A stretch of DNA of 64,000 nt from Sphingomonadales bacterium (GCA_018334165.1 JAGXTB010000245.1:1-64000); one strand, 5' to 3'. Counted from the stretch's first letter, positions 39,398 to 49,800 are shown. The notes: generated by a model not told the origin, from the sequence alone. Numbers and translations: made by a program.

Positions 39398-40631
39398 CGC
39401 CGCAGCCGAGGACACGCCAGCATGCGTTTGAGAGCTGGAATACGGTTGCGTCAGGGCGCCAGTCGAGCGCGAGCTCATATTCGCCATGGTCGTTGAACGA
39501 CTCTCCACACGCTACGCAATGGTCGAACAACTTCCCGTCAGCGCTGTGATCGAGCTGCGTTGCCATGACTTCGAGAACTTCATGTACAGAATTGTCTGGA
39601 CGGCGAGAGCGATAAGTACCCGACATGATACCTATTAGAAAGTTTTTCCGCCAAGAACGACTGCCGATAGTGTTGGCCTGAGACACGCATTTTATTGCAT
39701 ACTCGCTTAGTACGTCAATTTCGGACTCAGGAGCGATGTGCTCATCGAGGATTCGTAAGTCACCGCGCAGCGGATCGAGATCCTGGTCCTCGAGCTTATG
39801 TCCACTCTTTTGAAATTCGTGGATAGTTAAAAAGAGAGAGTAAAAGTCAGATTTTTGCTTGAAGCGGGTCTTGGCAAGGACAAGCTTTCCCGCCACGAAG
39901 ATTTTCTGAAAATCGGCCAGAACAGCGTCGAACTGAGTGCGAACCGCCATCTCGGCGACCTTGTCCCACGCAGCATACCGTGTGTAAAAATAGTCAAGAT
40001 CGCCCTTTTTGTCCTGCGGACCCTCGAGCATCCCAGCAAGTATCTCGGAAACGAACTCCACATCTCCCATTCGCCGGCGCTGCGCCACCGTGAATATGCG
40101 GGCCTCATCAAGATACTCATTTAGCGAGAGCTCAGTCGCTAACTCCAAAAAACGACCAGGGAAATCAGCCCTACGCAACTCCTGCTTGTTTAGAGGTAGG
40201 GAGTATTTGTTGACCCGAGAATATACTTCGCGAACCTCTTCCTCCGTAAAACCGACGGCTTCATTATAATCGATCTTGTATTGAAGTATGGCGTCTTGGA
40301 CATCGTCTGGAAGCTCCGAAAAATTCAACCCCTGGAACGGTCCATTATACGGCTCGTCGAGGGCGAACTCATCGCGCAAAAATGCAAGAATGGCGGATAT
40401 TCGTTGCTGTCCATCGATTACCTGCCGATGCGTGTGCCCTTTCCTGACCTCATTCCACAGGAACATCTTCGGCATTGGCACTTCACGCAGGATGGTGTCG
40501 ATCAACATGATCCTAGCGGCTGGATGCCAGACCTCTTTGCGCTGAAAGGAGGGCCGAAGCTCGAGACGTCCGAGCTCGTTCCAATCTCGAAGATCTGAAA
40601 TTGGATGCGGGCTAGAGTTCCACTTGGCCAC
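39387..40631 (-). CDS. DUF262-domain protein with cysteine-pair C-terminus (SspE-N-like)
   Basis: LRPSFQRKEVW, HRQVIDGQQRISAIL DUF262 core, C-terminal HCVACGESF...NACWRVLGC; no obvious DUF1524. Confidence 0.85.
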   Translation of the reverse strand: MAKWNSSPHPISDLRDWNELGRLELRPSFQRKEVWHPAARIMLIDTILREVPMPKMFLWNEVRKGHTHRQVIDGQQRISAILAFLRDEFALDEPYNGPFQGLNFSELPDDVQDAILQYKIDYNEAVGFTEEEVREVYSRVNKYSLPLNKQELRRADFPGRFLELATELSLNEYLDEARIFTVAQRRRMGDVEFVSEILAGMLEGPQDKKGDLDYFYTRYAAWDKVAEMAVRTQFDAVLADFQKIFVAGKLVLAKTRFKQKSDFYSLFLTIHEFQKSGHKLEDQDLDPLRGDLRILDEHIAPESEIDVLSEYAIKCVSQANTIGSRSWRKNFLIGIMSGTYRSRRPDNSVHEVLEVMATQLDHSADGKLFDHCVACGESFNDHGEYELALDWRPDATVFQLSNACWRVLGCGDAT

Positions 40632-40645
40632 GATACCTCAACCTT

Positions 40646-43600
40646 TCATGATTTCTGACTGCGTTCGCTTGCGATGATGGCGTCGACGGCTGCATCGATA
40701 TCATCATCAGAAAGGAACGGTGCTTGGGCATAAATTATCGCCGGCTCCCCACTCAGCCGCGCGGCTAGATGCCCCAAACCCAGCAGCTGTTCTGCACCTT
40801 TCACACCAAGCGCGATCTCGGATGTTCCGACGCTGGCAACCTTCAGGATCAGCCGGTTGCCGAGATTATCACGCAACTGCATCGGCATGACATTGGCGTC
40901 GGGCCGCTGTGCCGCAAAAATGAGGTGCATGCCGGCGGCGCGCGCTTTGACGCCCAGGCGTGAGACATTCGAGGTCACTGCAGACTTGTAGTCTTCGGTC
41001 AGCATCCACTCGGCGAACTCGTCATGGACCAGGAACACGCACGGCAGCCGTTCGGAGGGCGCGGCCTTGGTGTTGAACGACCGGATGTCGCGCGCGCCAT
41101 GTGCGCGAAACAGCTCGTAGCGCCGCTCCATCTCGGCAACGAGGCCTTCCATCACCTCGACGGCTCGGGTCTGGTTGACGATGACCCCGCCCTGGAGGTG
41201 CGGCAAGCGTTCGACCGCCGCATAATCAACGCCCATTTTAGGGTCGATCAGATAGATATGGGCGAGCTGACTTGAGTTCGTCGCGGCAATGTCGAGCAAC
41301 AGTGCCTGGATCAACACCGACTTGCCCGAACCCGTCGCGCCAGCGACGAGCGTGTGCGGCTCATGCTGCTGTCCGCCGGCAAAGGGGCCGCCGAGGTTGA
41401 GATACAGGATCTCGCCATCAAGCTCCTTGAGCCCGAGAACGAACGACGTGTTCACCCCGGCCGCGTTGCGATTGATCTCGCGCCGACCCCACACATCCCA
41501 GAGCGACACCAGCTGCCGTTGCGGGCGGGCGACGCCAACCACGATCTCACCGGGCAGGGGTGAGACCGAAATCAGCCTTAATCCATGCGTCGTGAGCAAC
41601 GCCGACTGGCGCGCTTCGATGTCTTCGACGCGGAGACGATCCGACCCCATGAAGCGGATGAGCGCTGCGTTTGGCGTCAGGCGCGTTGCAGTGATCTTGG
41701 CCTGAAGATTATAGTTGAGCAGTGCCGAGCGCAGCTTCTGCGCTGTCGCCTCAAGCCAGGTCTGCGCCTCGGCCGACTCTTCATGCGCCGCTTCGGCACG
41801 TGACTGGATGAGTGCTTCAATCCCCGTGCCGGTGACGGGTGCGACTGGCTGAGACGTCTGTTGCGCGGCAATCGCAGATTCAGCTTGGGTCTGCGGGGCC
41901 GAAACAGGTTCCTCTGAAACTAGGGACGCGTTGACTGCCAGATGCGCTGCGAATGGCTCGCCCGCTGCCCCGACTGGTTGCGGAGGACTCGGAACCGATG
42001 GCGTGCCGGAAGCCTCGGTGTCCGCTGACGCACCCCCGCTACCTTGTTCCTTGGGCTCCGGCTCCTCGCTGGCTATGCCGCCTTCGGGATCACCGTCATC
42101 ATCGTCCTCATCATAATCATGGGCGATCGGCTTGCTCGCTGGGCCGCTAGTATCGCCGACCTCAATTGTCTTGGTCCACTCGACACGCGGTGCCGGTTCT
42201 TGGAAGTTCGGCGTATCCCAGCTGTGACTCTGTCCAAGACCCGCGCGAATCGGGCCGAGTGGCGTGCGCGCCTGATAGGCCTTGATCAGCTGACGTAGGC
42301 CTTCGCGGGTAAAGCTCTCCTGCAAGCCACCCTTGATTCCGGTCAGCAATTCCTGATCGCCGTGCGAGCTTCCATCGCCGGCGGGTCCGGAGATGAATAT
42401 GTGCGAATAGCCACGCAAATCTATTGGCACCGCGCCACGACGGATGCCGTCGCGCACCCTTTCAAGGAGATTGGGTTGACCAAGCGCCGCAGTACCGTCG
42501 AGTAGTAGATCGGCGATCCGCGAGAGCCAAAGATCGCGATCGAGGCGACCCGGGTCGCCGAACAAGGCGTCGTCGATCCGCGCCACCGTTTGCCGGAGCT
42601 GGCTGCGTGACTTGCGACAAGCTTCGGCCGCACCCGACTGGTCGACATATTTGGCTTCGGTGACGATCGCGCGAAGCTGCGGTTTGCCCTCGGCATCGGT
42701 CGAGAGGCTCAGGCCGAGAATATCGGCAATGCCCTCTTCTTTCTGGCCAAGCCATTCGGCATAGTCGTCGAGCAGGAACCAAGCGACTGCCGCTGCCCCA
42801 CCCATTTCTTCGGCTATCAGGGCGCGGCTCAATACCAGACCGATCAGCTCGCCGGCCGATACACCACGTTTGGCAGCTCGCAGGACGATATCGCCGGAGA
42901 TGGCGTTTGCATCCTCAATCATGCGCTTTGCAAGCGCCGCCATTTGGGCGTCGTCGAGTCCGAGCGAAAGCTCGGTCAGCCGTCGCAGCACTAGGACATG
43001 CAGGATGCGCAGTTCAGAAGTCGAAGAGACGACCATGTTGCGCCCATGGGTACGCTGGCGCCGATAGCGGATGACATTGATGCCCTGCGCGGCGAGCTGC
43101 CGCTTATCGAGTAGATCGTCATAGGTCGCGACCCATTCGGCGAGCCCATGCACTTCCTCGAACATCGCCTTGAGGCCGCCGTCCTGGAACGAGATTTGGC
43201 GCGCGGGCAGATAATGCTCGTCGGGCGCATGAGACTGACGCCGAACGATGTTGGCAACGGCATCGACATAGGCCCAGCCGGCATCTGGCTGGCGCGGACA
43301 TGTGAGATAGCTTGTGGCCTTGAGTTCGTCTTCGGAGGTGACACGGCGGTAAGACCATCGCGCCGGAACATGCTCAAGCAGGCTCGGATTGTCGGCAATC
43401 GCCGGCACCGGAAACCATTGCTCACGTGCCTGTCGTGAAACGACATCGTGCAGGAAGGCGACATCGATCTCGCGCGTCCCGCTGCCGCTTGTCGTTCCAC
43501 TGTCGAGCATGACGCCAATGCGCAGTTTTGACATAAAGTTGCGTGAGGTCTCGCTCACCACCACCGCATCGGGATCGCCTTCGGTGCGCTCGAGCAGCTC

Positions 43601-46108
43601 GGTGTAAACTCGCGAAAGACGCGAGCGGTCGCGGTGACGCACCAACACATTGCAGTGCATCTCATCCTGATCCTGGACGGAACCCAGCGCATTGACGGTA
43701 GCTAGTGGCAGTCCTGCCGCATCGCAATTGTAGAGCATGATGCTGAGGTTCGAGCGCTCATGCGGCTGCAAGTCGAGATAGCGTTGAAGCAGGCTGCGGA
43801 TCTGCCTGGCAGCCTCGACTGGATCGACGTCGGTGGTGGCTTCGGACGGATCGCGCACCGGTCGCTCAACCAGGCTGTATTCGTTCACTGTGCTGGTCTC
43901 GGCCAACAGGATCGCTTCGCTGCCGTCATAACCAACCGCGACCTCCGGGAAAAGCGGATGGGCGAGCTCGTCGCGTAAGTCTGAAAAGAACAGACGGGGA
44001 TCGCCGAAATTAACATCGACGTCCGAGAGAAGATAGTCGGCAAGACCAGCGACTGAGCGCATCTTCGACGCACTCGCGGCAAGCCGCAGCGGGTGCCAAG
44101 GGGCAACAATCGCTGACGGTCCGCCACCTAATATGCGGACGGTACCGATACTGAGCAGCGGCTCCCACAAGTCCCGGCGATTGAGGTCGCCGACTGCGTG
44201 CGCGAGCAAGGCGCCAAGCAACGCGCCATACGCGTCGGCCTGCGCGATCAGCGTGCCCGAGGCGTAGCCCGAGCTTTGCAGCGCGGTGAGCGCCTGCCCA
44301 TAGAGTTCGGCGAAATGTGTCCAGGCGGCTTCGATTGCCGCGAAACCAATGGCGTCGATCTGCCCACCGTCCCGGGCAGCTTTCAACGCCTTGGGAAATA
44401 GCTTGGCGATGTCATCGCCGGCGTTAGTGCGTGGTACCAATGTGCCTGCATCCTGGCCAAAGGCAGGCTGCAAAGTGCCGACATCAGTGAGCGACACGGC
44501 CTGCAGGGCGCCCTTGCGGCTGACCGGCAGACGCGCGACGTGGCTGCGCACGAAGGGTCGCTTAAGCAGCCGCCCGATGTCCTTGGGCAATTCAAGCCCG
44601 ATTACGCCAGGCTCGGCAGACCAGATGAGCTGCACTGTCGCGCGCTCACTACCGACGGACAAGGCAACATCGAATTTGATCTGAATCGCGCCGCGCGCGG
44701 TCGATTCGTTCCGCCGGTACTTCTTCTGCCGCGCTTTCGCGCGATCAAGTAGCTCTTCATATTCGAAGAGGTGCGGCACATCCCATTCGACCGCCAAGCC
44801 AATCAGGTCCTTGAGGCCGCGATAGCGGAGACCGAAAGACAGCCCGACATCAGCGTTGAGGTCGAGGAATTGGTTGCGAGTTCGCCGCGACGATTTGATT
44901 ACCAGCCTACGCGATCCGCCGATAAGATTGACTTGCCCGAACAGCCGTTCGATCGCGCGCAAAAGCCCTTCAAGGAAATCCGTGCACTCGATCGGGCGGC
45001 CGAAAATGAACCGCTCCCATTTGACGCGCAGAGACTTGTCCTGCCCAAGCTCGTCGCGATGTGCCTCAAAGAAATCGCGGTCATCGTCACGCGTCTCCTT
45101 GAGCGACCGGGTCCTAAGCGTCGCCAGATAGTCTTGATCAGCCGTGCTCAGCCGGTCCGGCAGCGTGAAGTCGAAGAAGTTGATCGTCTCTTGGGCGAAC
45201 GATGTCTTCTTGAGCTTAATGCCCGAGAAGAGCTGAAGAACGCTCTGCCCTTCCCATTCAAAGCTCGCCAACGCTTCGGCCTCAGGCCCCCAACCGGGCG
45301 CAGTGTCGATGAAGGCATCGATCGTCGCATGGACTTCCGCCGGGATATCTTCGCGCACCTCGTCGAACTGGCTACGCAGTTCCTCGCTCTCGATGATCTG
45401 CCGATTGGGGCGCTGCTTGACCAGCAGCGGCTTGCGGTCAGACACCAGCTTCTCGAACAGCTTTTTCCAGCGCCGAGGCTGCTCGCGATCCTTGTCGCCA
45501 AGCGCCATGAAAAAGCCACTGTCACGAGGTAGACGCAGAGCCGGCAGGGCCCATCCCAACGCCGCCGCAACCGGTACCGCCTCGTTCTCGATCCGCTCGC
45601 GCGTCATTGCGACATAGGTGCCGACTTGATGCAGCGTCCAATCGTCGGCGCTGTTCAAGCCTTTGAGGGCTGCCTTCCAACCGACGATCTGACCTTCGCT
45701 CAAACCCAGCCCGGCTGCGGCAGCGTCGACCCAGGGCCCAGATTCCTCGGTGAGCTGCTTTGCCCCGATCAGCGTTACGTCGCCAAGCGATGCACCCTGA
45801 TCATCGTCGGTGTTCGCCAGCAGCATCGCAGGCTGGTCACAGGCTGAGTTTCGGACGCGCACGGTGCGCTCATCGGTGATGACTGTTTCGGGCAACCCGA
45901 ATGGTCCCACCAGATCGCGCGGCAGTGCAATCAACAGCTTGCTTGCAGTAGCAGGCTCGGCAAGCAACGCACGCGTGATCGCCGCAACTTGTTCGCCCGT
46001 CAATCGGTCTAGCAGATACCGCGCAAGTTCATCGTCGGGCGTTAAAGCCTCGAGGCGCAAGCGAATGGAGGTCGCGCCGGCGGCGCCGATCAGATCTGAC
46101 GGGGTCAC
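40646..46108 (-). CDS. sspH: Giant FtsK/HerA-type translocase-containing protein (SspH/DptH-like)
   Basis: About 1820 aa; C-terminal HTLVAGATGSGKSVLIQALLLDIAATN, IYLIDPKMGVDY, FLVHDEFAEWM; GTG start overlaps the sspG stop. Confidence 0.75.
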   Translation of the reverse strand: MTPSDLIGAAGATSIRLRLEALTPDDELARYLLDRLTGEQVAAITRALLAEPATASKLLIALPRDLVGPFGLPETVITDERTVRVRNSACDQPAMLLANTDDDQGASLGDVTLIGAKQLTEESGPWVDAAAAGLGLSEGQIVGWKAALKGLNSADDWTLHQVGTYVAMTRERIENEAVPVAAALGWALPALRLPRDSGFFMALGDKDREQPRRWKKLFEKLVSDRKPLLVKQRPNRQIIESEELRSQFDEVREDIPAEVHATIDAFIDTAPGWGPEAEALASFEWEGQSVLQLFSGIKLKKTSFAQETINFFDFTLPDRLSTADQDYLATLRTRSLKETRDDDRDFFEAHRDELGQDKSLRVKWERFIFGRPIECTDFLEGLLRAIERLFGQVNLIGGSRRLVIKSSRRTRNQFLDLNADVGLSFGLRYRGLKDLIGLAVEWDVPHLFEYEELLDRAKARQKKYRRNESTARGAIQIKFDVALSVGSERATVQLIWSAEPGVIGLELPKDIGRLLKRPFVRSHVARLPVSRKGALQAVSLTDVGTLQPAFGQDAGTLVPRTNAGDDIAKLFPKALKAARDGGQIDAIGFAAIEAAWTHFAELYGQALTALQSSGYASGTLIAQADAYGALLGALLAHAVGDLNRRDLWEPLLSIGTVRILGGGPSAIVAPWHPLRLAASASKMRSVAGLADYLLSDVDVNFGDPRLFFSDLRDELAHPLFPEVAVGYDGSEAILLAETSTVNEYSLVERPVRDPSEATTDVDPVEAARQIRSLLQRYLDLQPHERSNLSIMLYNCDAAGLPLATVNALGSVQDQDEMHCNVLVRHRDRSRLSRVYTELLERTEGDPDAVVVSETSRNFMSKLRIGVMLDSGTTSGSGTREIDVAFLHDVVSRQAREQWFPVPAIADNPSLLEHVPARWSYRRVTSEDELKATSYLTCPRQPDAGWAYVDAVANIVRRQSHAPDEHYLPARQISFQDGGLKAMFEEVHGLAEWVATYDDLLDKRQLAAQGINVIRYRRQRTHGRNMVVSSTSELRILHVLVLRRLTELSLGLDDAQMAALAKRMIEDANAISGDIVLRAAKRGVSAGELIGLVLSRALIAEEMGGAAAVAWFLLDDYAEWLGQKEEGIADILGLSLSTDAEGKPQLRAIVTEAKYVDQSGAAEACRKSRSQLRQTVARIDDALFGDPGRLDRDLWLSRIADLLLDGTAALGQPNLLERVRDGIRRGAVPIDLRGYSHIFISGPAGDGSSHGDQELLTGIKGGLQESFTREGLRQLIKAYQARTPLGPIRAGLGQSHSWDTPNFQEPAPRVEWTKTIEVGDTSGPASKPIAHDYDEDDDDGDPEGGIASEEPEPKEQGSGGASADTEASGTPSVPSPPQPVGAAGEPFAAHLAVNASLVSEEPVSAPQTQAESAIAAQQTSQPVAPVTGTGIEALIQSRAEAAHEESAEAQTWLEATAQKLRSALLNYNLQAKITATRLTPNAALIRFMGSDRLRVEDIEARQSALLTTHGLRLISVSPLPGEIVVGVARPQRQLVSLWDVWGRREINRNAAGVNTSFVLGLKELDGEILYLNLGGPFAGGQQHEPHTLVAGATGSGKSVLIQALLLDIAATNSSQLAHIYLIDPKMGVDYAAVERLPHLQGGVIVNQTRAVEVMEGLVAEMERRYELFRAHGARDIRSFNTKAAPSERLPCVFLVHDEFAEWMLTEDYKSAVTSNVSRLGVKARAAGMHLIFAAQRPDANVMPMQLRDNLGNRLILKVASVGTSEIALGVKGAEQLLGLGHLAARLSGEPAIIYAQAPFLSDDDIDAAVDAIIASERSQKS

Positions 46109-47652
46109 GTGGCTTGGGCTCGCTGGAAGGGGTTTTCGACATAGGCGCAACTATCGGAGAGCCGCTTCAAGAGCCCGAGGCTGGCAAGTCGCTCTTCCAA
46201 GCGGTGCGCGTTGTCGGAAAAATCCTCTTGGTCGGCGGTGCCGGAATCAATGAATTGGCGCGCCTGCGCGTCACCGATCACAAAGCCATAACGCTCGTGA
46301 ATGCGCACCAGAAAATCCTTGAACTCGAGGCGTTCGCTTACACAGGCGATGACAAGCGTTTTGAGAAGTCGGTCGGTCGGGGCGTACCGGACCCGGCGGC
46401 TCGATCGGCGAGACGACAGGCCGATCACGCGGGCCCAGCTCATGTGGATCTTGCCCACATGCTGTTTGTGGCGAACGGTTGCGCGCTCGACAAGCGCATC
46501 GACAAGAGCCCGCGGTTCGGCCGAGAGTTCATCATCATCGCCATCGGGCCAGCCAAATTCCTGCTTCAATATGTCGATGGCGTTGAGCGTGGGATCGTCC
46601 GAGGCCAACGCTTCGGTCCAAGCGCCGGTCTCGGTAACTCGTCGCACGAAGCGTTCGATTGCCTGCTGCGGCAGCATGTTGTTGTGCTGGTAGCTATCGG
46701 CCGAGAGGTCACGCACCACCGATTTACGGGGAGAAACGATCTCGCACACCAGGCTGATCGGCGGTCGGTCGAGCAGCTCGCGCGCACGGTCGAGCTGATA
46801 TAAAATGAGATTCAGGCCCGTCATTGTGACGAGATGCGGGATCGCGTCATGCGCCGGGATTGGCAGATTCAGGATCGCCAGCCAGTCAGTGGCCAATCGG
46901 TCGAAGGTTGGATGGCTTGAGCAAGGCAGATAAGCGCCGGCGCGTTCCTGCTTGGCTAGCTGCTGCTCGCCCTGCAAGGCATGCGCCATACTGTCATAGG
47001 GTGCCGGGCTTTCGAGGAAGCGACTGACCAGCAGTCCACGCAAGGCATCGGTATGCTGGCTGCGGCTCAGCATCAAATAGAGGAGTTCGCCGGATCGCGC
47101 GAAAAAGCGGCGGTCGTTCGAGACGCTGCCGCTCGGCTTGACGTTCACATCCTCGTACAGCGCGTGTGGACCGAAGGGAAAAACAAACTTCGAACTCCAG
47201 CGCTTGTTGCTCGTCCCTTCGATCGCCGAGCCTTGGAGAAAGCTCAGTACGGCGGCAAAATCGTCGAAATTCTCGAACCGGTCGCGCAGATAGGCGAAGT
47301 CAGGCCGCTCGATACCACCAGCGCTCTCGGCCATTCTTTCGAGCCACATCGCCCAGGCCGCTTCGTCCGATCGCGCCTCTGCGCGCACCGTCATGATATG
47401 CGGGTTGTTGAAGACGAGATTGCGCAGCCGCAATTGCAGCTGCGGTTTGTACGACAGGCTGTTGAGGCGCTCCTCCTTGAGCGCTCGACCCTCTCGGTGT
47501 TCGGCGAGCAGAACCGTCATGAATTCGAGGAAAATCAGCCAGGGCCCCTGCTCGTCGTGCAAACGATGGCCCCAGATCGCCTCGTCGATCCAGAATGCCG
47601 GACCTGCACGATCTTCAAATTCGATAGGGCGGGCCAGGATTTCCATTGTCAT
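46105..47652 (-). CDS. sspG: SspG/DptG-like protein of the phosphorothioate-linked restriction operon
   Basis: Positional: between the SspF- and SspH-like genes, 4-nt overlaps on both sides. Confidence 0.6.
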   Translation of the reverse strand: MTMEILARPIEFEDRAGPAFWIDEAIWGHRLHDEQGPWLIFLEFMTVLLAEHREGRALKEERLNSLSYKPQLQLRLRNLVFNNPHIMTVRAEARSDEAAWAMWLERMAESAGGIERPDFAYLRDRFENFDDFAAVLSFLQGSAIEGTSNKRWSSKFVFPFGPHALYEDVNVKPSGSVSNDRRFFARSGELLYLMLSRSQHTDALRGLLVSRFLESPAPYDSMAHALQGEQQLAKQERAGAYLPCSSHPTFDRLATDWLAILNLPIPAHDAIPHLVTMTGLNLILYQLDRARELLDRPPISLVCEIVSPRKSVVRDLSADSYQHNNMLPQQAIERFVRRVTETGAWTEALASDDPTLNAIDILKQEFGWPDGDDDELSAEPRALVDALVERATVRHKQHVGKIHMSWARVIGLSSRRSSRRVRYAPTDRLLKTLVIACVSERLEFKDFLVRIHERYGFVIGDAQARQFIDSGTADQEDFSDNAHRLEERLASLGLLKRLSDSCAYVENPFQRAQAT

Positions 47653-49610
47653 ACCCGCACGATCACCCGGCGCGGCTGGGCGCGACCATCGGGATTGAGT
47701 TCGATGAAGCGCAGGACCAGCTCACCAGCAGGCGATTCCTCCTCGCCGTCGAGCTTGCGCCGATTTTCGGTCTCGCGCAGCAGCCGCGCCTTAAAGGCCA
47801 GCAAATCCTCATGGCATTCGAGCGAGAAGCTGCTCGGCAGCGCGCCTTCGGCGACGCGGCCAAGAAATTCGAAGCGCGTCGGCGACAAGGACAGGAAAAC
47901 CGGGGCAATCTCACTGCCTCGCACCAGCTTGACCGACACGCCAAAGCCGCCACTTTGGTCGGCTACGATGCTGACTTCTTCGCCGCCCGAGCGCGGGACC
48001 GAAATCAGCTCGTCGAGGAGCGGGCTACGCTTCGACTGCGAGTAGCTGCCCGAGGTCGCCAGCACGAGCTCATCCTGGTTCTGCACTAGCATTCCGGTGA
48101 AAATGCGATTGAGACCGCGCACCACCATGTTCAGGGCCGACCGCGGCACGGCCTGCCGCGCCGCAATCTTTTCGGCAACCTCAAGATAGAGGCCGGCGTA
48201 GCGGAACACGGTCAGGTCCCAGAGATCATAATCATCTGCTTTAGCGTCGGGCATCGTGAAGAACAGACGCTGACGCTGCGCGCGCAGCACTCCAAGAAAA
48301 CTCGAACGATCGCCATCATCGGCGCCTTCGAGATAGCTGCGCTGCGCCGTCGCATAGGCAGGCGTCGCGCCATAGACTGGATCGCCCAGTACCAGCGCGG
48401 CATAGTCGGCGGAGTAAGCCGGATCGTCAGCTCCATAAACCAGGAGATTGTCGACCCGGTTGCTGGTCTCAGCGCCGATGCCGAAGGCGTTGAGTTTGCG
48501 AAACAGCTCGGTCTTCTCGGCCTTGCTGGCTTTCAGATTCTCGCCAAAGACATTACGGTAGATGCTCGCAAGGTCGGACTTGCCGGACGCCTGGATCGCC
48601 GTGACATCGTTGCAGCTCATCAAGCCGTCGCGCGCGTCTGGATGTCCGAGAATCGCATTTGAGACCAGCGCCAGCAGCTGCCGCACCGGGAAATGGCTAC
48701 CATTTCGTTCGCTGAGCTCGATCAACTCCGTTAGTCGGCGTTTGAACAGATCGTCCTGATCCTCACCGATAAGCCGGCTGCGATTTTCGAAGATTGGGCA
48801 TTTGCCGTCGCCGCTGGCGTCGCAACTCTCACAACCTGCCCAGCCCTCATGGCCGGTTACCTCGTTGATGATGGCCATCGCCATATCGGCGGCCGGCGAC
48901 CGGCTGAGATCGGTCAGGTTGAGCGCAATGCCGGCGTCCGAGCTGACGCTGGTCACTAGCAAGTCTTCGACCACCTTCCCGACGCGCACCACTTCGGGCG
49001 TGGATGGTGCGGATTTGAGCTTCTCGAGAAGCTGGCCGTGATTGGCTGCGAACAGGTAGAAAGTTTGGGTTCCCGGATCGCCGACGTCACGCGCGAACTC
49101 GACGATCAGCTCATCGCTCTCATCGTCGCGCAGCTCGCTCAAATCCTTGACGATAACGAGCGTCCGTACTCCGACGGCGAGGCGCTGGATCTTGTCGCCG
49201 TGGTTCCAAGTGGTGACGTCTCCGCCTAGTTCCGTCCAAACTTCGCGGCAATGATAGGTTTTGCCATCGCCAGCGGTGCCGGTAATGATGTGCGAAACGG
49301 GCGTGTCGCCCTGGAACATCGCGACGAGTTCGTCGCGAAGCGGCGCAGGTAGTGTGATCGGACGGATCTTGTGGCGCCGCAATGCTCGCTGAATCGACTC
49401 ATCGTACATGTTGTCGTTGGTCGGAATCGGCCCGTAGTTCCGAAGAAAACGCACCCATGCTGCGGTGGTTGGATTCGCCAACAAGCCCTGCCCCCAAAAG
49501 TTTCCGAAATAGGCACACCCTGTGCGAATCGGTCTACGACGTTCGTAACTTAGCGCCAGTAATCGGAAACTACCGATAACATCGAAATTCTGAAAACAAA
49601 TGGTGCTCAA
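47649..49610 (-). CDS. sspF: P-loop ATPase (SspF/DptF-like)
   Basis: IITGTAGDGKTYHCREVW Walker A, CESCDASGDGKCPIF Cys cluster, first gene of the minus operon. Confidence 0.7.
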   Translation of the reverse strand: MSTICFQNFDVIGSFRLLALSYERRRPIRTGCAYFGNFWGQGLLANPTTAAWVRFLRNYGPIPTNDNMYDESIQRALRRHKIRPITLPAPLRDELVAMFQGDTPVSHIITGTAGDGKTYHCREVWTELGGDVTTWNHGDKIQRLAVGVRTLVIVKDLSELRDDESDELIVEFARDVGDPGTQTFYLFAANHGQLLEKLKSAPSTPEVVRVGKVVEDLLVTSVSSDAGIALNLTDLSRSPAADMAMAIINEVTGHEGWAGCESCDASGDGKCPIFENRSRLIGEDQDDLFKRRLTELIELSERNGSHFPVRQLLALVSNAILGHPDARDGLMSCNDVTAIQASGKSDLASIYRNVFGENLKASKAEKTELFRKLNAFGIGAETSNRVDNLLVYGADDPAYSADYAALVLGDPVYGATPAYATAQRSYLEGADDGDRSSFLGVLRAQRQRLFFTMPDAKADDYDLWDLTVFRYAGLYLEVAEKIAARQAVPRSALNMVVRGLNRIFTGMLVQNQDELVLATSGSYSQSKRSPLLDELISVPRSGGEEVSIVADQSGGFGVSVKLVRGSEIAPVFLSLSPTRFEFLGRVAEGALPSSFSLECHEDLLAFKARLLRETENRRKLDGEEESPAGELVLRFIELNPDGRAQPRRVIVRV

Positions 49611-49800
49611 TCCTGCCTGAAAAGCGCCTCACGTAGAGAATGGCAGGGCGGTAGGCTGCTTTGTACACCCATAAGAAACCAGGAAAGTTTTTCAATCGAG
49701 ATCGGCAGCCGCCCAGTCAGGCGCTCAGCTACAAGGGCGGCAGCCGACCAGACCCTGGCATTCCAGCATCGGGGATGCACTCCGACGCTTCCTACCACAG

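Noticed and set aside
44771-48045. + strand ORFs of 229-354 aa (44771-45532, 46114-46803, 46981-48045) opposite sspF/G/H
   Set aside because: Antisense to overlapping, motif-bearing genes; composition is typical of frame shadows.
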